Origin: Clostridia bacterium
Lineage (GTDB): Bacteria > Bacillota > Clostridia > Oscillospirales > Acutalibacteraceae
DNA: 10,691 bases
NCBI GenBank assembly: GCA_900754145.1
Contig: CAAEBW010000129.1
Span: 1 to 10,691 of the forward strand
Direction of reading: 5' to 3'
In this document: piece after piece, positions 1 to 6,098 of the stretch
How the letters are laid out: each line of letters starts with the position of its first letter
Position numbering within the stretch: position 1 is the stretch's first letter
Position numbers and translations under genes: made by a program
The notes under the pieces: generated by a model
Databases searched by the model: none
The model's input: the letters and a program-made list of their open reading frames with translations, nothing else
What the model was told of the DNA's origin: nothing

Positions 1-319
1 CACTCGCTGCCTTGATATACTCCACTGGAAAAATTCTATTCTCTGTATCGAATGGCTTCTTCATTTTCTCTGCCCGAACTTTGCCAAGAGCAAACCGAAG
101 GTTTCTCTCGCTTTCGTTCCAGGCATCAATCAATGCAGAGCCGGAGTTCTCGCTGTTTTTGGGAGGTGATAGAGTAAGCTTACTCAGCATTTCCTGCGCC
201 CTTTTTTCTAAAAAACGGTTGCAAAGCTCTGCAAATCGTTCTTCGGTAATCGGAAGGGGAGTATTTTCACTTATCCCATCCAAAGACGGCAACTGCGATA
301 TTAAATAATATTCAGCCAT
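1..319 (-). CDS. V-type ATPase-associated subunit, DUF2764-like (5' part, runs off the left edge)
   Basis: The first 106 codons are visible, starting at ATG 317-319 on the minus strand and staying open to the window edge. The protein begins MAEYYLISQLPSL, a short hydrophobic start resembling DUF2764 proteins and the beginning of V-ATPase subunit C proteins. After that it is charged and helical, with no membrane segment or signal peptide. It starts only 5 bp after the stop of the subunit E gene, and an AGAGG ribosome binding site lies inside the end of that gene, so the two are co-transcribed and probably translationally coupled. In Chlamydia, spirochaetes and Bacteroidetes the V-ATPase operon order is E, a DUF2764 protein, A, B, D, I, K, and this position fits the second slot. 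The role would be in the cytoplasmic or stalk part of the rotary ATPase. The family call rests on the N-terminal resemblance and gene order; a divergent subunit C is the alternative. Confidence 0.6.
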   Translation of the reverse strand, partial: MAEYYLISQLPSLDGISENTPLPITEERFAELCNRFLEKRAQEMLSKLTLSPPKNSENSGSALIDAWNESERNLRFALGKVRAEKMKKPFDTENRIFPVEYIKAAS

Positions 320-324
320 AGTTA

Positions 325-933
325 TTACTTCGCCTCTTTCAAAAGCTCGGTAACCTTAGGGCTAAGATAATTTGAAAGCATATCCACAACTGCCTCTGCC
401 GAATAATCGTAATATGCGCTGCCGTCATTGACAGCGATGCGGAATCCACCGTCAAAATTATCATTCGCCTTCAAAGTGATACCCTTTAACATTTTTTCTT
501 TAAGAACTGCCAGTAAGGTTTCTTCCAACTTATTAAGGTCTTGAGTATTCAAAATTACTGCGATATCTTCTGCATCCGGCTTGTTTGCCCAATTTTCAAC
601 AATGCTAATAATCAGCCCTTTGAATGCATCCGATGAATATACAGCAGTAACATTTTCGCTAACGATAGCATTAAGCTCTCTCGTTACACTTTCTCTGAAA
701 GAAATAAGCAGATTGCGACCCGCCTGACGAATAGCATCCTCGCTTGATTTCGTCATTCGCTCAGTTTCAGTTTTTGCACCGGATAAGATTTTATCTGCCT
801 GTGCCTGTGCATCAGCAATAATCTTTTCGGCATCTGACTTTGCCACTTCAACGATAGCCTTGGCTTCTGCTTCAGCGGTTTCAACACCATCCTTCTTAAT
901 CTGCTCAATAAGCTCCTGAAGTTGAACTTCCAT
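325..933 (-). CDS. ntpE: V-type ATP synthase subunit E
   Basis: This 202-residue protein is the peripheral stalk subunit E of a V/A-type ATPase, which links the A3B3 catalytic head to the membrane part and resists rotation. Residues 1 to about 75 form a long Ala/Glu/Lys-rich helix with heptad character, as expected of the stalk coiled coil. The C-terminal globular part, about 100-202, contains the DNFDGGFRIAV stretch and ends with SPKVTELLKEA, both typical of bacterial E subunits of the Chlamydia/Bacteroidetes type. Length is normal for the family. The start is well supported by AAAGGAGA about 8 bp upstream. It is the first gene of an operon that continues off the left edge. The local base composition looks lower in GC than in the genes to the right (for example about 40% over 361-420, against about 48% in a sampled lacZ line). 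Confidence 0.93.
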   Translation of the reverse strand: MEVQLQELIEQIKKDGVETAEAEAKAIVEVAKSDAEKIIADAQAQADKILSGAKTETERMTKSSEDAIRQAGRNLLISFRESVTRELNAIVSENVTAVYSSDAFKGLIISIVENWANKPDAEDIAVILNTQDLNKLEETLLAVLKEKMLKGITLKANDNFDGGFRIAVNDGSAYYDYSAEAVVDMLSNYLSPKVTELLKEAK

Positions 934-970
934 AATTCTATCTCCTTTTATATTTAGTCAATTTTACTGC

Positions 971-1018
971 TAAAAAACAAAATGGATCCAGCTTCCTCTG
1001 CAGACAGCTGGATCCATT
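971..1018 (-). terminator. Terminator-like hairpin with T-tract in the V-ATPase leader (possible attenuator)
   Basis: On the minus strand a perfect 13-bp stem (arms 1018-1006 and 993-981, loop 12 nt) is followed directly by TTGTTTTTTA. This is the form of an intrinsic terminator, yet it lies between the predicted operon promoter (-10 at 1049-1054) and the subunit E start at 933. It would begin about 24 nt into the transcript. It may cause premature termination that is relieved under some condition, or act as a 5' stabilising hairpin. No T-box or known riboswitch motif was recognised in the leader. Confidence 0.6.
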
Positions 1019-1048
1019 AATGCAATCATAATTATTCAATTTTATAAG

Positions 1049-1077
1049 AGTATAGCACACTTTTATCCTTTCGTCAA
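1049..1077 (-). promoter_or_regulatory. Sigma-A-type promoter of the V-ATPase operon
   Basis: Reading the minus strand, TTGACG (1077-1072) and TATACT (1054-1049) are separated by exactly 17 bp. TGC precedes the -10 box, making it an extended -10. Transcription would start near 1042, giving a leader of about 109 nt before the subunit E gene. Confidence 0.75.
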
Positions 1078-1121
1078 GACCTTAGAAGGATAAAGACACA
1101 AAAAACTCAATTTCAATTATG

Positions 1122-1145
1122 ACTTTTGAGAGTTACCCCAAAAGT
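1122..1145. repeat. Short inverted repeat upstream of the V-ATPase promoter
   Basis: ACTTTTG (1122-1128) and CAAAAGT (1139-1145) form a 7-bp dyad with a 10-nt centre. It lies about 45 bp upstream of the V-ATPase -35 box and could be a regulator site or a chance dyad in AT-rich DNA. No T-tract follows the stem on either strand, so it is not a good terminator. Confidence 0.3.
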
Positions 1146-1174
1146 ACAAGTATGCGTGAACCAAATTATGAGCA

Positions 1175-1218
1175 AAGTGAAAAATACAGTATAGCCAATG
1201 ACGACTATACTGTATTTT
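1175..1218 (-). terminator. Terminator of the ECF transporter gene
   Basis: A perfect 14-bp stem (1181-1194 with 1205-1218, loop 10 nt) lies 91 bp downstream of the ECF gene stop. On the minus strand the stem ends in a run of five T. The plus strand also ends in TTTT, so it may work in both directions. It is AU-rich but long. The rest of 934-1309 holds only the V-ATPase promoter and leader and the dyad at 1122-1145; I see no gene there. Confidence 0.65.
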
Positions 1219-1309
1219 CTGTCATCCCACTCGGTTTGCGTAATACTCCGTTAAGGATAACACGCTTTTGGGTCTCGGTTTTTGTTATGTAAATTCTCTG
1301 TTTTAATAA

Positions 1310-2038
1310 TTATTTACTAAGTATTTTTGCAAAGGGCTTTTCGAGTACACAGAAAAGTGCAACGCCGCCGACAATCGCTATTCCTGCGTTAATAAGGGTT
1401 GAGCCTTGCCCTAAAACTGCGGTCGTAAGCGCCGCCTTAAAGCTTGAACCCGCAAGCAGGTAGGTGACTAACTTCCACGCGGTCTCGCCTACAAGGTTTA
1501 CAAGCATACCGCAGGACGCGCCGACAACTGCCGAGGCGGTTTTGTGGGACAGCTTGTTTTTAAGCAGACCGAATATAATGCAGATAATGCCGATTACAAG
1601 GAATATCGGGCAGAGCACCGCACTTTTTCCCGAGTATGAGCCGTTCTGTGTAAAGGTGTGGGCTAAAAGTCCCGCGAAAACCATTAAAGAAAGCACACCC
1701 GAAATGAAAAGCGGAACGGCGGGGTATTTTTTGCGGTTTTTAAAGAAATTGTAAACAAGACCTGTTGCAAGACCGATCAAAAGCTTTAAAACAAAGGTCT
1801 TGGGCGAGGAATCGGCGTGACCGTTGAAAATGTCGAAGAAGCCCATTCCGATAGATCCCGCAAGTCCGCCCTGCCATCCGCCGACTAAAAGCGCCGCCAG
1901 CACTACTATAAGGTTACCGAAATGTATGTACATATTGGCAAACGGAATAAACAGCACCGTAAGCGCAATATAGCACAGCGCCGCGAAAAGCGCTATAAAT
2001 GTGATGTCAAGTATTTTTTGATGAGTTGTTTTTTTCAT
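1310..2038 (-). CDS. ECF transporter S component (vitamin-type substrate-binding membrane protein)
   Basis: The protein is the membrane S component of an energy-coupling-factor importer, which captures a vitamin or cofactor and works with a shared EcfT-EcfA-EcfA' module not present here. I place the start at ATG 2036-2038 (242 residues, MKKTTHQK...) because GGGGAGA sits 6 bp upstream; the longer frame to 2128 would add 30 residues lacking membrane character and would begin upstream of the predicted transcription start. The sequence is almost all hydrophobic helices. The early MYIHFGNLIVVLAALLVGG stretch, followed by GGLAGSIGMGFFDIFNG, is the signature of ECF S components of the HIHLGD type. 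At 242 residues with roughly eight hydrophobic segments it is longer than typical six-helix S components. The divergent MocR regulator suggests a B6 vitamer as substrate, but this is inference only. Confidence 0.85.
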   Translation of the reverse strand: MKKTTHQKILDITFIALFAALCYIALTVLFIPFANMYIHFGNLIVVLAALLVGGWQGGLAGSIGMGFFDIFNGHADSSPKTFVLKLLIGLATGLVYNFFKNRKKYPAVPLFISGVLSLMVFAGLLAHTFTQNGSYSGKSAVLCPIFLVIGIICIIFGLLKNKLSHKTASAVVGASCGMLVNLVGETAWKLVTYLLAGSSFKAALTTAVLGQGSTLINAGIAIVGGVALFCVLEKPFAKILSK

Positions 2039-2065
2039 TTTGTTCTCCCCAATTTGTAAAAAGTA

Positions 2066-2094
2066 TTGCATATATGCTTGGTAGGTGCTATTAT
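2066..2094 (+). promoter_or_regulatory. Promoter of the MocR regulator gene
   Basis: TTGCAT (2066-2071) and TATTAT (2089-2094) are separated by 17 bp. Transcription would start near 2101, about 58 nt before the regulator's ATG. The -10 box overlaps the opposite-strand -10 box of the ECF gene, so the two promoters probably cannot be occupied at once. The palindrome GCATATATGC at 2068-2077 lies across its -35 end. Confidence 0.55.
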
Positions 2095-2101
2095 TATAGC
2101 A
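2093..2101 (-). promoter_or_regulatory. Extended -10 promoter of the ECF transporter gene
   Basis: The minus strand reads TGCTATAAT, a consensus -10 with the extended TGn element. No good -35 box is found at the right distance, as expected of an extended -10 promoter or one that needs an activator. The start would be near 2086, giving a leader of about 48 nt that holds the 2068-2077 palindrome. Confidence 0.6.
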
Positions 2102-2117
2102 ACAAAGTGTACGCAAG

Positions 2118-2156
2118 AAAATAGACAATTTTAATTATTTTTAAAAGGACAGTTTT
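2118..2156. promoter_or_regulatory. Direct repeat, candidate MocR operator
   Basis: Two copies of a pattern AAAA-n-(A/G)GACA-(A/G)TTTT occur at 2118-2132 and 2143-2156, with their GACA cores 24 bp apart, about two helical turns. Many MocR regulators bind direct repeats between themselves and a divergent target. Here the repeats lie just upstream of the ECF promoter and downstream of the regulator's own start, so binding could activate the first and repress the second. The second copy includes the regulator's AAAAGGA ribosome binding site. Confidence 0.45.
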
Positions 2157-2158
2157 AT

Positions 2159-3511
2159 ATGCTACTGGATTTTATAAACCTTAAAAACGGCTCAGGGGCT
2201 ATGTATCTCAGGCTTTATTCGCAAATAAACGCCGCCGTACTAAACGGCAGCGTTAAAAAGGGGGAACGGCTCCCCTCCATAAGAGAGGCGGCGGCACAGC
2301 TTAACATCAGCCGCACCACGGTGGAAAACGCTTATATCAAACTATGTATAGAGGGCGTGGCGGAAAGCTCCCCCCAAAGGGGGTACTTTATTTACGGAAC
2401 GGCAAGACAGCTTCAAAAGACGGCAGAGCTCCCCAAAAGCGAAAGCATAGTTCTATACGATTTTTCGGGCAGGAGTATAGATTCCTCCGCCGCAGATATA
2501 TCCTTTTGGAAAAAGACGGTAAGAGAGGTCCTCAGAAATACCGAAGAGCTTATATCCTACGGCGATCCGCAGGGTGAATACGGACTGCGTTCGGCGCTCG
2601 CCTCTTATTCTTATAAAGCGCGTGGGGTTCGCACAAGCCCTGAAAATATAGTAATCGGCGCGGGCATAGGTCCTCTGCTTAATATTCTTTGCGGGCTTAT
2701 CGGAACAGATAACACGGTTGGTCTCGAAAACGGCGGATTTGAACAGGCGCGGCTAATTTTTTCGGATTACGGCATAAGCTCGGTCGCCCTGCAAAGCGAT
2801 AAAAACGGCGCTAAGACAGAGGCGCTTAAAAAAAGCGGGGCTAATATTTTAATGCTCCTCCCCTCCGCCCTTTCAAAAATAAGCGTTACGGGACTTTCCG
2901 CACGGCGGTCTTCCTTTGTTAAATGGGTAGGAGAAGAAAAAAATCGCCTTATAATCGAGGACGATTATAACGGCGAGCTTAGGTATACCGCGCGGAGCGT
3001 TACGGCGTTTCAGGGCAAGTGTCCCGAAAGCACGGTGTATATAGGCAGCTTTTCAAAGCTGTTACTGCCGAGCGTACGAATAGCCTATATGGTACTGCCC
3101 GACAGCCTTGTTGCGCGGTTTAATGAGCGCAGGGGAATATACAACCAAACCTGCGGAAAAACCGAGCAGATAGCCCTTAAAAATTATATAGAAACAGGGG
3201 AGCTTGAAAAGCATCTGAGAAGACTGCGAAAGCTTTATTACGCAAAAAGCCGACACCTTTACCGCGCGGTAAAGGAAACTATTCCGTCGGCGGAAATAAC
3301 GCTTTATGAGTCCTCGATAACCGCAGAGCTTGACCTTAAGATAAACTCGGAAAGCGCGGACATTTGTGCCGCCGCCGAAAAAAACGGACTAAAGCTTTTA
3401 CCCGCAAGGGGAAAGGGCTGTGTGCGGCTGTGCTTTGCGGGAATATCCGAAAGCGATATACTTCCCGCCGTAAAACTGCTTAAAAATATTCTACTTAGCT
3501 TTTCTGATTAA
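2159..3511 (+). CDS. MocR-family transcriptional regulator (GntR-type HTH plus PLP aminotransferase-fold domain)
   Basis: At 450 residues this has the normal MocR length. Residues about 10-78 are a GntR-type winged helix, with GERLPSIREAAAQLNISRTTV and the wing ending in RGYFIYG. Residues about 100-450 form a type I aminotransferase-like domain that binds PLP as an effector rather than acting as an enzyme. The PLP-binding lysine is K300 in GSFSK, and the conserved acidic motif IIEDDYNGELRY is at 265-276. The start has AAAAGGA 9 bp upstream. It is transcribed divergently from the ECF transporter gene and is likely its regulator. The layout resembles PdxR-type regulators of vitamin B6 synthesis or uptake, but nothing in the protein itself fixes the target. 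Its 3' end overlaps the convergent acyltransferase gene by 21 bp, and no clear intrinsic terminator was found between them. Confidence 0.9.
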   Translation: MLLDFINLKNGSGAMYLRLYSQINAAVLNGSVKKGERLPSIREAAAQLNISRTTVENAYIKLCIEGVAESSPQRGYFIYGTARQLQKTAELPKSESIVLYDFSGRSIDSSAADISFWKKTVREVLRNTEELISYGDPQGEYGLRSALASYSYKARGVRTSPENIVIGAGIGPLLNILCGLIGTDNTVGLENGGFEQARLIFSDYGISSVALQSDKNGAKTEALKKSGANILMLLPSALSKISVTGLSARRSSFVKWVGEEKNRLIIEDDYNGELRYTARSVTAFQGKCPESTVYIGSFSKLLLPSVRIAYMVLPDSLVARFNERRGIYNQTCGKTEQIALKNYIETGELEKHLRRLRKLYYAKSRHLYRAVKETIPSAEITLYESSITAELDLKINSESADICAAAEKNGLKLLPARGKGCVRLCFAGISESDILPAVKLLKNILLSFSD

Positions 3512-4129
3512 TTTTTTTACACTGTCCGCCGCGGGAAGAGATATGCTGAATTTCATTTTTTCTTCGGCACTTGTTAAATGCTTAATAATTATAAGCGCGG
3601 TTATAACCGCCATACCCGTTCTGATTCCCGCCTCGGGAACAAGAAACAGACCTATTGCCGCGGCGGAGGAATACGCCGCCAAAGTTCTGTAATAATGGGG
3701 CGAAATACGGACAACTACCGAAAGAGTTATGTAACAAAAAGCCAAAATAAGGGCGGGCAAAAGCCGCGGGAAAAGTCCTAAAAGACAGCCAAACGAAGTT
3801 GCTATACCCTTTCCGCCCTCGAAACGGTAGAAAACAGAATAGTTATGACCGAGCACGGGCGCCGCCAGCACAAGCGCAATTCCGAAGCCGACAGCGCCGC
3901 CCGACGCCTTAAGGTAGAGAAAAACGGGAAGAAAGCCCTTTAAAATATCGCCTATAAGGGTAAGTATTCCGCAAAGCATACCGCCATGCATAAAAGCGTT
4001 TGCCGCTCCGGGGTTTTTATCCTTGCTGTTTTCTGTAATATCCTTATTAAAAAGCGTGCCGTAAACGCGTGCAAACAGAATACTGCCCGAAAAATATCCG
4101 AACGCGAAAAACAAAAAGGTTCTTAACAT
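3491..4129 (-). CDS. plsY: Glycerol-3-phosphate acyltransferase, PlsY family
   Basis: PlsY is an integral membrane enzyme that transfers an acyl group from acyl-phosphate to glycerol 3-phosphate, giving lysophosphatidic acid in phospholipid synthesis. At 212 residues the length is normal, and several hydrophobic helices are visible. Motif 1 is GYFSGSILFARVYG (11-24). Motif 2 is seen as SKDKNPGAAN (35-44). Motif 3 is GHNYSVF followed by FEGGKGIATSFG (94-114). Motif 2 departs from the usual GSGNPGATN glycine-rich form and lacks the Arg that normally follows, so this may be a clostridial paralogue rather than the housekeeping copy. GGAGAG lies about 7 bp before the ATG. It follows the epimerase gene after 27 bp on the same strand, so the two probably share a transcript. 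Its stop lies inside the 3' end of the opposite-strand MocR gene. Confidence 0.85.
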   Translation of the reverse strand: MLRTFLFFAFGYFSGSILFARVYGTLFNKDITENSKDKNPGAANAFMHGGMLCGILTLIGDILKGFLPVFLYLKASGGAVGFGIALVLAAPVLGHNYSVFYRFEGGKGIATSFGCLLGLFPRLLPALILAFCYITLSVVVRISPHYYRTLAAYSSAAAIGLFLVPEAGIRTGMAVITALIIIKHLTSAEEKMKFSISLPAADSVKKLIRKAK

Positions 4130-4156
4130 ATTTTCTCTCTCCGTAAACCCTATTGC

Positions 4157-5002
4157 TTAAAAATAGATTGAATGTGTAGCCTTAAGGGTGTCGCCCGCCT
4201 TTACTGCGGTTATTCCCTCTTTTTGTGTTATGTCAATATCAGAGCCTATCATCGGCGGAATACCCGTCCACGGCTCCATACAAATATAACCCGCCTGCGG
4301 CTTTGTCCATAAAAGGAAGTAATCAAAGCCCTCAAAGCTTACAGATGTGCTTTTTCCCGTCTTACGGTTGCGAAGGGTGGCAAAGCGGGACTTTAAATCC
4401 TTGAAAACAAGTGCGTCCACCGCGAAATAGCTGTAATAAAGCGGCAGGGTGTCGGTATCCTTTATTATCGGAATTCGGTTTTCGGAAATAAGATTTCCGT
4501 CAAGAACGCAGGAGTAAAGGGTTTCCTTTTTCTCGAAAATAACGTCGTAATCCTCAATTCCCTCAGGGCAGGCATACGCCTCGTGAGCACCGGGGGAGAC
4601 ATACATAGTATCATCAGACAGATTTTTTACATCATAATCTATCTCTATACGGGAGCCCTTAAGAGAATATGCGATGCGGAATTCAAATTCCCAAGGGTAC
4701 ATTTTAAGTGTTTCGGCGTTGCTTTTGAGCAAAAAGGTCGCCGACAGTCCGTTCTGCTTTTCAACCTCAAAGTCGGTTAATCTTGCAAAGCCGTGCTTAA
4801 TAAGGGTATATTCCCTGCCTGCGTATGTAAATTTATCATCCGGCAGACCGCCGCATATCGGGAACATAACGGGGGCTGTACCCGTCCAGAAGGCGGGATC
4901 ACCGCTCCAGAGACGTTCCTCGCCGTTTACGGTAACCCTCCGCATTTCGGCGCCCTTTTCGCTTATTTCGACCGACATAATGCTGTTTTTTAATGTAACC
5001 AT
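4157..5002 (-). CDS. Aldose 1-epimerase family protein (LacX-like)
   Basis: This 281-residue protein has the galactose-mutarotase beta-sandwich fold and probably interconverts the alpha and beta anomers of an aldose or sugar phosphate in the cytoplasm. Likely catalytic residues are H70 in KHGFAR, H140 in SPGAHEAY and E243 in CMEPWTGIP. The EPWTGIPP motif and the length point to the LacX-type branch rather than classical GalM of about 340 residues. There is no signal peptide. The start is supported by AAGGAG 9 bp upstream and by a promoter at 5038-5066. It is the first gene of a two-gene unit with the PlsY-family gene. A beta-galactosidase lies 2.5 kb away in another operon, so a role with galactose is possible, but the true substrate cannot be read from the sequence. 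Confidence 0.85.
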   Translation of the reverse strand: MVTLKNSIMSVEISEKGAEMRRVTVNGEERLWSGDPAFWTGTAPVMFPICGGLPDDKFTYAGREYTLIKHGFARLTDFEVEKQNGLSATFLLKSNAETLKMYPWEFEFRIAYSLKGSRIEIDYDVKNLSDDTMYVSPGAHEAYACPEGIEDYDVIFEKKETLYSCVLDGNLISENRIPIIKDTDTLPLYYSYFAVDALVFKDLKSRFATLRNRKTGKSTSVSFEGFDYFLLWTKPQAGYICMEPWTGIPPMIGSDIDITQKEGITAVKAGDTLKATHSIYF

Positions 5003-5037
5003 ACAAACCCGCTCCTTATAATATATTCCTATATTAG

Positions 5038-5066
5038 ATTATATAGCCTGACTGCCCTATTTGCAA
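5038..5066 (-). promoter_or_regulatory. Promoter of the epimerase-plsY operon
   Basis: On the minus strand TTGCAA (5066-5061) and a consensus TATAAT (5043-5038) are separated by 17 bp. Transcription would start near 5031, about 29 nt before the epimerase ATG. It is back to back with the cysK promoter, their -35 boxes 25 bp apart. Confidence 0.7.
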
Positions 5067-5082
5067 GCATTTTAATTTTTTA

Positions 5083-5109
5083 AATTTCCTATTGACACAA
5101 TAGGAAATT
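5083..5109. promoter_or_regulatory. Perfect palindrome over the cysK -35 box, probable Rrf2/CymR-type operator
   Basis: Arms AATTTCCTATTG (5083-5094) and CAATAGGAAATT (5098-5109) are exact complements around a 3-bp centre. The site covers the whole -35 box and reaches into the spacer of the cysK promoter, so a bound protein would block RNA polymerase. The TCCTATTG half-site resembles sites of Rrf2 regulators in Firmicutes, and the second gene of the operon encodes one. Autorepression of cysK and the regulator is the likely use. Confidence 0.7.
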
Positions 5110-5120
5110 GATGGTATAAT
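5092..5120 (+). promoter_or_regulatory. Consensus sigma-A promoter of the cysK operon
   Basis: TTGACA (5092-5097) and TATAAT (5115-5120) both match consensus and are separated by 17 bp. Transcription would start near 5127, 36 nt before the cysK ATG. Such a strong promoter normally needs tight repression, which fits the palindrome lying over it. Confidence 0.9.
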
Positions 5121-5121
5121 A

Positions 5122-5144
5122 CTACCAACATATCGGATTGGTAG
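5122..5144 (+). repeat. Inverted repeat at the cysK transcription start
   Basis: CTACCAA (5122-5128) and TTGGTAG (5138-5144) form a 7-bp dyad with a 9-nt centre. Because the predicted start (about 5127) lies inside the left arm, it is more likely a second operator at +1 than an RNA hairpin. No T-tract follows. Confidence 0.4.
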
Positions 5145-5162
5145 GTAAAGGAGTAATCTAAA

Positions 5163-6095
5163 ATGTCAAAAATTTATACATCAGCAGATCAGCTTGTCGG
5201 AAAAACTCCGCTTTTGGAGCTTACGCATATTGAAAAGAAGTACGGTCTTAAGGCTAAGGTTTTAGCGAAGCTTGAGTATTTTAACCCGGCGGGTTCGGTT
5301 AAGGACCGCATCGCAAAGGCGATGATTGACGATGCCGAAAAGAGCGGAAAGCTTAAGGAGGGCTCGGTTATAATAGAGCCTACCTCGGGCAACACAGGAA
5401 TAGGTCTTGCCGCTGTCGCCGCCGCAAGGGGCTACAGAATTATTATCGTTATGCCGGAAACTATGTCGGTCGAGCGCAGACAGTTAATGAAGGCATACGG
5501 TGCCGAGCTTGTGCTTACCGAAGGCGCAAAGGGTATGAAGGGCGCTATAGCTAAGGCGGACGAATTAAGCAAGGAAATTCCGAACAGCTTTATCCCGGGG
5601 CAGTTTGTAAACCCTGCAAATCCTAAGGCGCATTTTGAAACCACGGGTCCCGAGATTTTTGAGGACACCGACGGCGAGGTTGATATCTTTGTCGCGGGCG
5701 TAGGCACGGGCGGCACGGTTACGGGCGTAGGCAAGTACTTAAAGTCCAAAAATCCGCAGGTAAAGGTGGTAGCGGTTGAGCCCGCCTCCTCCGCGGTGTT
5801 ATCTGGTAAGCCGTCGGGTGCCCATAAAATTCAGGGCATCGGCGCGGGCTTTGTTCCCGATGTGCTTGACACCGGCGTTTATGACGAAATCTTACCTGTA
5901 GAAAACGATGACGCATTCGCCTTCGGAAAGGAAATCGGAAGAAGCGAGGGTGTGCTCGTAGGCATTTCCTCGGGCGCGGCGCTGTATGCGGCGGTCGAGC
6001 TTGCAAAGAGAGAGGAAAACGCGGGTAAAACCATTGTTGTTCTGCTTCCCGATACGGGAGACAGATATTTGTCCACACCGCTTTTTGCAGAATAA
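5163..6095 (+). CDS. cysK: Cysteine synthase (O-acetylserine sulfhydrylase)
   Basis: This PLP enzyme makes L-cysteine from O-acetylserine and sulfide in the cytoplasm. At 310 residues it has the normal CysK length and shows all key motifs: the PLP lysine K47 in GSVKDR, the substrate loop TSGNTG (74-79), the phosphate-binding GTGGT loop (181-185), and SSG (269-271) near the pyridine nitrogen. The C-terminal [12 protein letters not shown] is typical. AAAGGAG lies 9 bp before the ATG. It is the first gene of an operon with an Rrf2 regulator, driven by a consensus promoter under a palindrome. CysK, rather than CysM, is favoured by the motif set and length. I see no serine acetyltransferase gene in the window. 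Confidence 0.96.
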   Translation: MSKIYTSADQLVGKTPLLELTHIEKKYGLKAKVLAKLEYFNPAGSVKDRIAKAMIDDAEKSGKLKEGSVIIEPTSGNTGIGLAAVAAARGYRIIIVMPETMSVERRQLMKAYGAELVLTEGAKGMKGAIAKADELSKEIPNSFIPGQFVNPANPKAHFETTGPEIFEDTDGEVDIFVAGVGTGGTVTGVGKYLKSKNPQVKVVAVEPASSAVLSGKPSGAHKIQGIGAGFVPDVLDTGVYDEILPVENDDAFAFGKEIGRSEGVLVGISSGAALYAAVELAKREENAGKTIVVLLPDTGDRYLSTPLFAE

Positions 6096-6098
6096 GCT

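Noticed and set aside
12..308. A 98-codon plus-strand frame at the left edge.
   Set aside because: It is antisense to the DUF2764-like gene, which has a proper start, ribosome binding site and operon context; the plus frame has no family resemblance.
1181..1194. Shared 13-mer AAAAATACAGTAT between the terminator near 1181 and the hairpin near 10450, suggesting a dispersed repeat.
   Set aside because: One 13-base match between two places in a window of this size is about what chance gives, and the flanks do not match.
1205..1309. A 34-codon continuation in frame after the ECF gene stop, up to TAG at 1205-1207, suggesting readthrough or a decayed tail.
   Set aside because: An open run of this length is expected fairly often by chance, it has no hydrophobic character like the gene, and it ends in the terminator stem.
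2068..2077. Palindrome GCATATATGC in the ECF leader as a riboswitch stem or preQ1-like element.
   Set aside because: There is no conserved riboswitch core around it and the leader is only about 48 nt; a short AT-rich palindrome alone is not enough.
2039..2128. N-terminal extension of the ECF gene to ATG 2128.
   Set aside because: The added 30 codons would cover the predicted promoter and leader, while ATG 2038 has a strong GGGGAGA site.
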